From: Mucilaginibacter cryoferens
GTDB taxonomy: Bacteria > Bacteroidota > Bacteroidia > Sphingobacteriales > Sphingobacteriaceae
Reading direction: 5' to 3'
Length of the DNA stretch: 6,458 bases
NCBI RefSeq assembly: GCF_014205845.1
Contig: NZ_JACHCR010000047.1
Location: 1 to 6,458 of the forward strand
This document shows positions 6,291 through 6,458 of the stretch, piece after piece. Under the pieces are notes generated by a model. It was not told the origin of the DNA. It did not search any database and saw only the letters and a program-made list of their open reading frames with translations. Position 1 is the first letter of the stretch. Every line of letters begins with the position of its first letter. Position numbers and translations under genes: made by a program.

Positions 6291-6458
6291 TTATCGTTTT
6301 AAAAACTTGGCCTTTCCCAATGAGTCGCCTGTTGTGTTTTTTAGTTCAACAATATACACTCCAGGTTTAAATTGGGATACGTTTTCGCTCCAGTTAACAT
6401 TGCTTGATGACTTTTGCATCACCAATGCCCCTGTAGCATCATAGATGTTTAGTTTATA
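6291..6458 (-). CDS. C-terminal end of a T9SS-secreted protein (type A sorting domain); 5' part outside window
   Basis: The last 55 codons of a gene entering from the right edge end with TAA at 6291-6293. The peptide begins YKLNIYDATGALV, continues through FKPGVYIVELKN and ends GKAKFLKR. This is the signature of the Por secretion tail / T9SS type A sorting domain: a short beta-sandwich with a D-x-x-G turn, a central P-G-x-Y-x-V/I strand and a basic C-terminal K-F-x-K/R strand. In known systems this tag takes the protein from the periplasm through the T9SS translocon and is then removed on attachment or release. The first strands of the domain lie outside the window, and nothing can be said of the passenger. 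The gene reads in the same direction as the giant gene at 5615-1, so two probable T9SS cargo genes sit in tandem. A hairpin begins 11 nt after the stop. Confidence -1.
   Translation of the reverse strand, partial: YKLNIYDATGALVMQKSSSNVNWSENVSQFKPGVYIVELKNTTGDSLGKAKFLKR

Noticed and set aside
6256..6444. 62-codon plus-strand ORF
   Set aside because: Antisense to the well-supported T9SS tail and to the hairpin; no independent support.

Overview
The window looks like chromosome of a Bacteroidota bacterium, most likely from the Sphingobacteriaceae (Mucilaginibacter/Pedobacter type). This placement is inferred from protein style, not from a marker gene. The evidence is a very large, Thr/Ser/Gly/Asn-rich secreted protein made of stacked beta domains, two neighbouring genes that look like type IX secretion system (T9SS) cargo, AT-rich spacers and a promoter-like TAnnTTT element. 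There is no rRNA, tRNA, CRISPR array, insertion sequence or phage gene.

Everything recognisable as coding lies on the minus strand, so the window is best read from right to left. At 6458-6291 is the last 55 codons of a gene that begins outside the window. It ends in a T9SS type A sorting domain, the C-terminal tag that directs export across the outer membrane. A hairpin (6279-6251) follows its stop. It abuts the ATG of an unrecognised 63-codon ORF (6250-6059) with a possible incomplete helix-turn-helix.

Next comes a spacer of about 440 bp (6058-5616). It is AT-rich and holds several inverted repeats, an intrinsic terminator pointing rightward on the plus strand with no visible gene to serve, and a candidate Bacteroidota promoter with a perfect palindrome between its two boxes, pointing left toward the giant gene.

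From 5615 to the left edge a single uninterrupted reading frame gives 1871 residues without reaching a stop. It has a TTG start and a Sec signal peptide. Its domains run in this order: an Asn-rich N-terminus, a jelly-roll (LamG-like) domain, a BNR-associated-N-like beta domain, a fibronectin type III domain, a putative-Ig (He_PIG-like) domain interrupted by a six-blade NHL-type beta-propeller, an Ig_7/CHU_C-associated domain, a clear LamG/concanavalin-like domain, an Ig/PKD-like stretch, a beta-helix-like stretch, and the VGNPY-containing module that commonly precedes a T9SS tail. No catalytic domain is visible, so it reads as a surface adhesin or polymer-binding protein. The two flanking genes are therefore probably both T9SS cargo. 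The missing C-terminus of the giant protein is predicted, but not seen, to carry a sorting tag.
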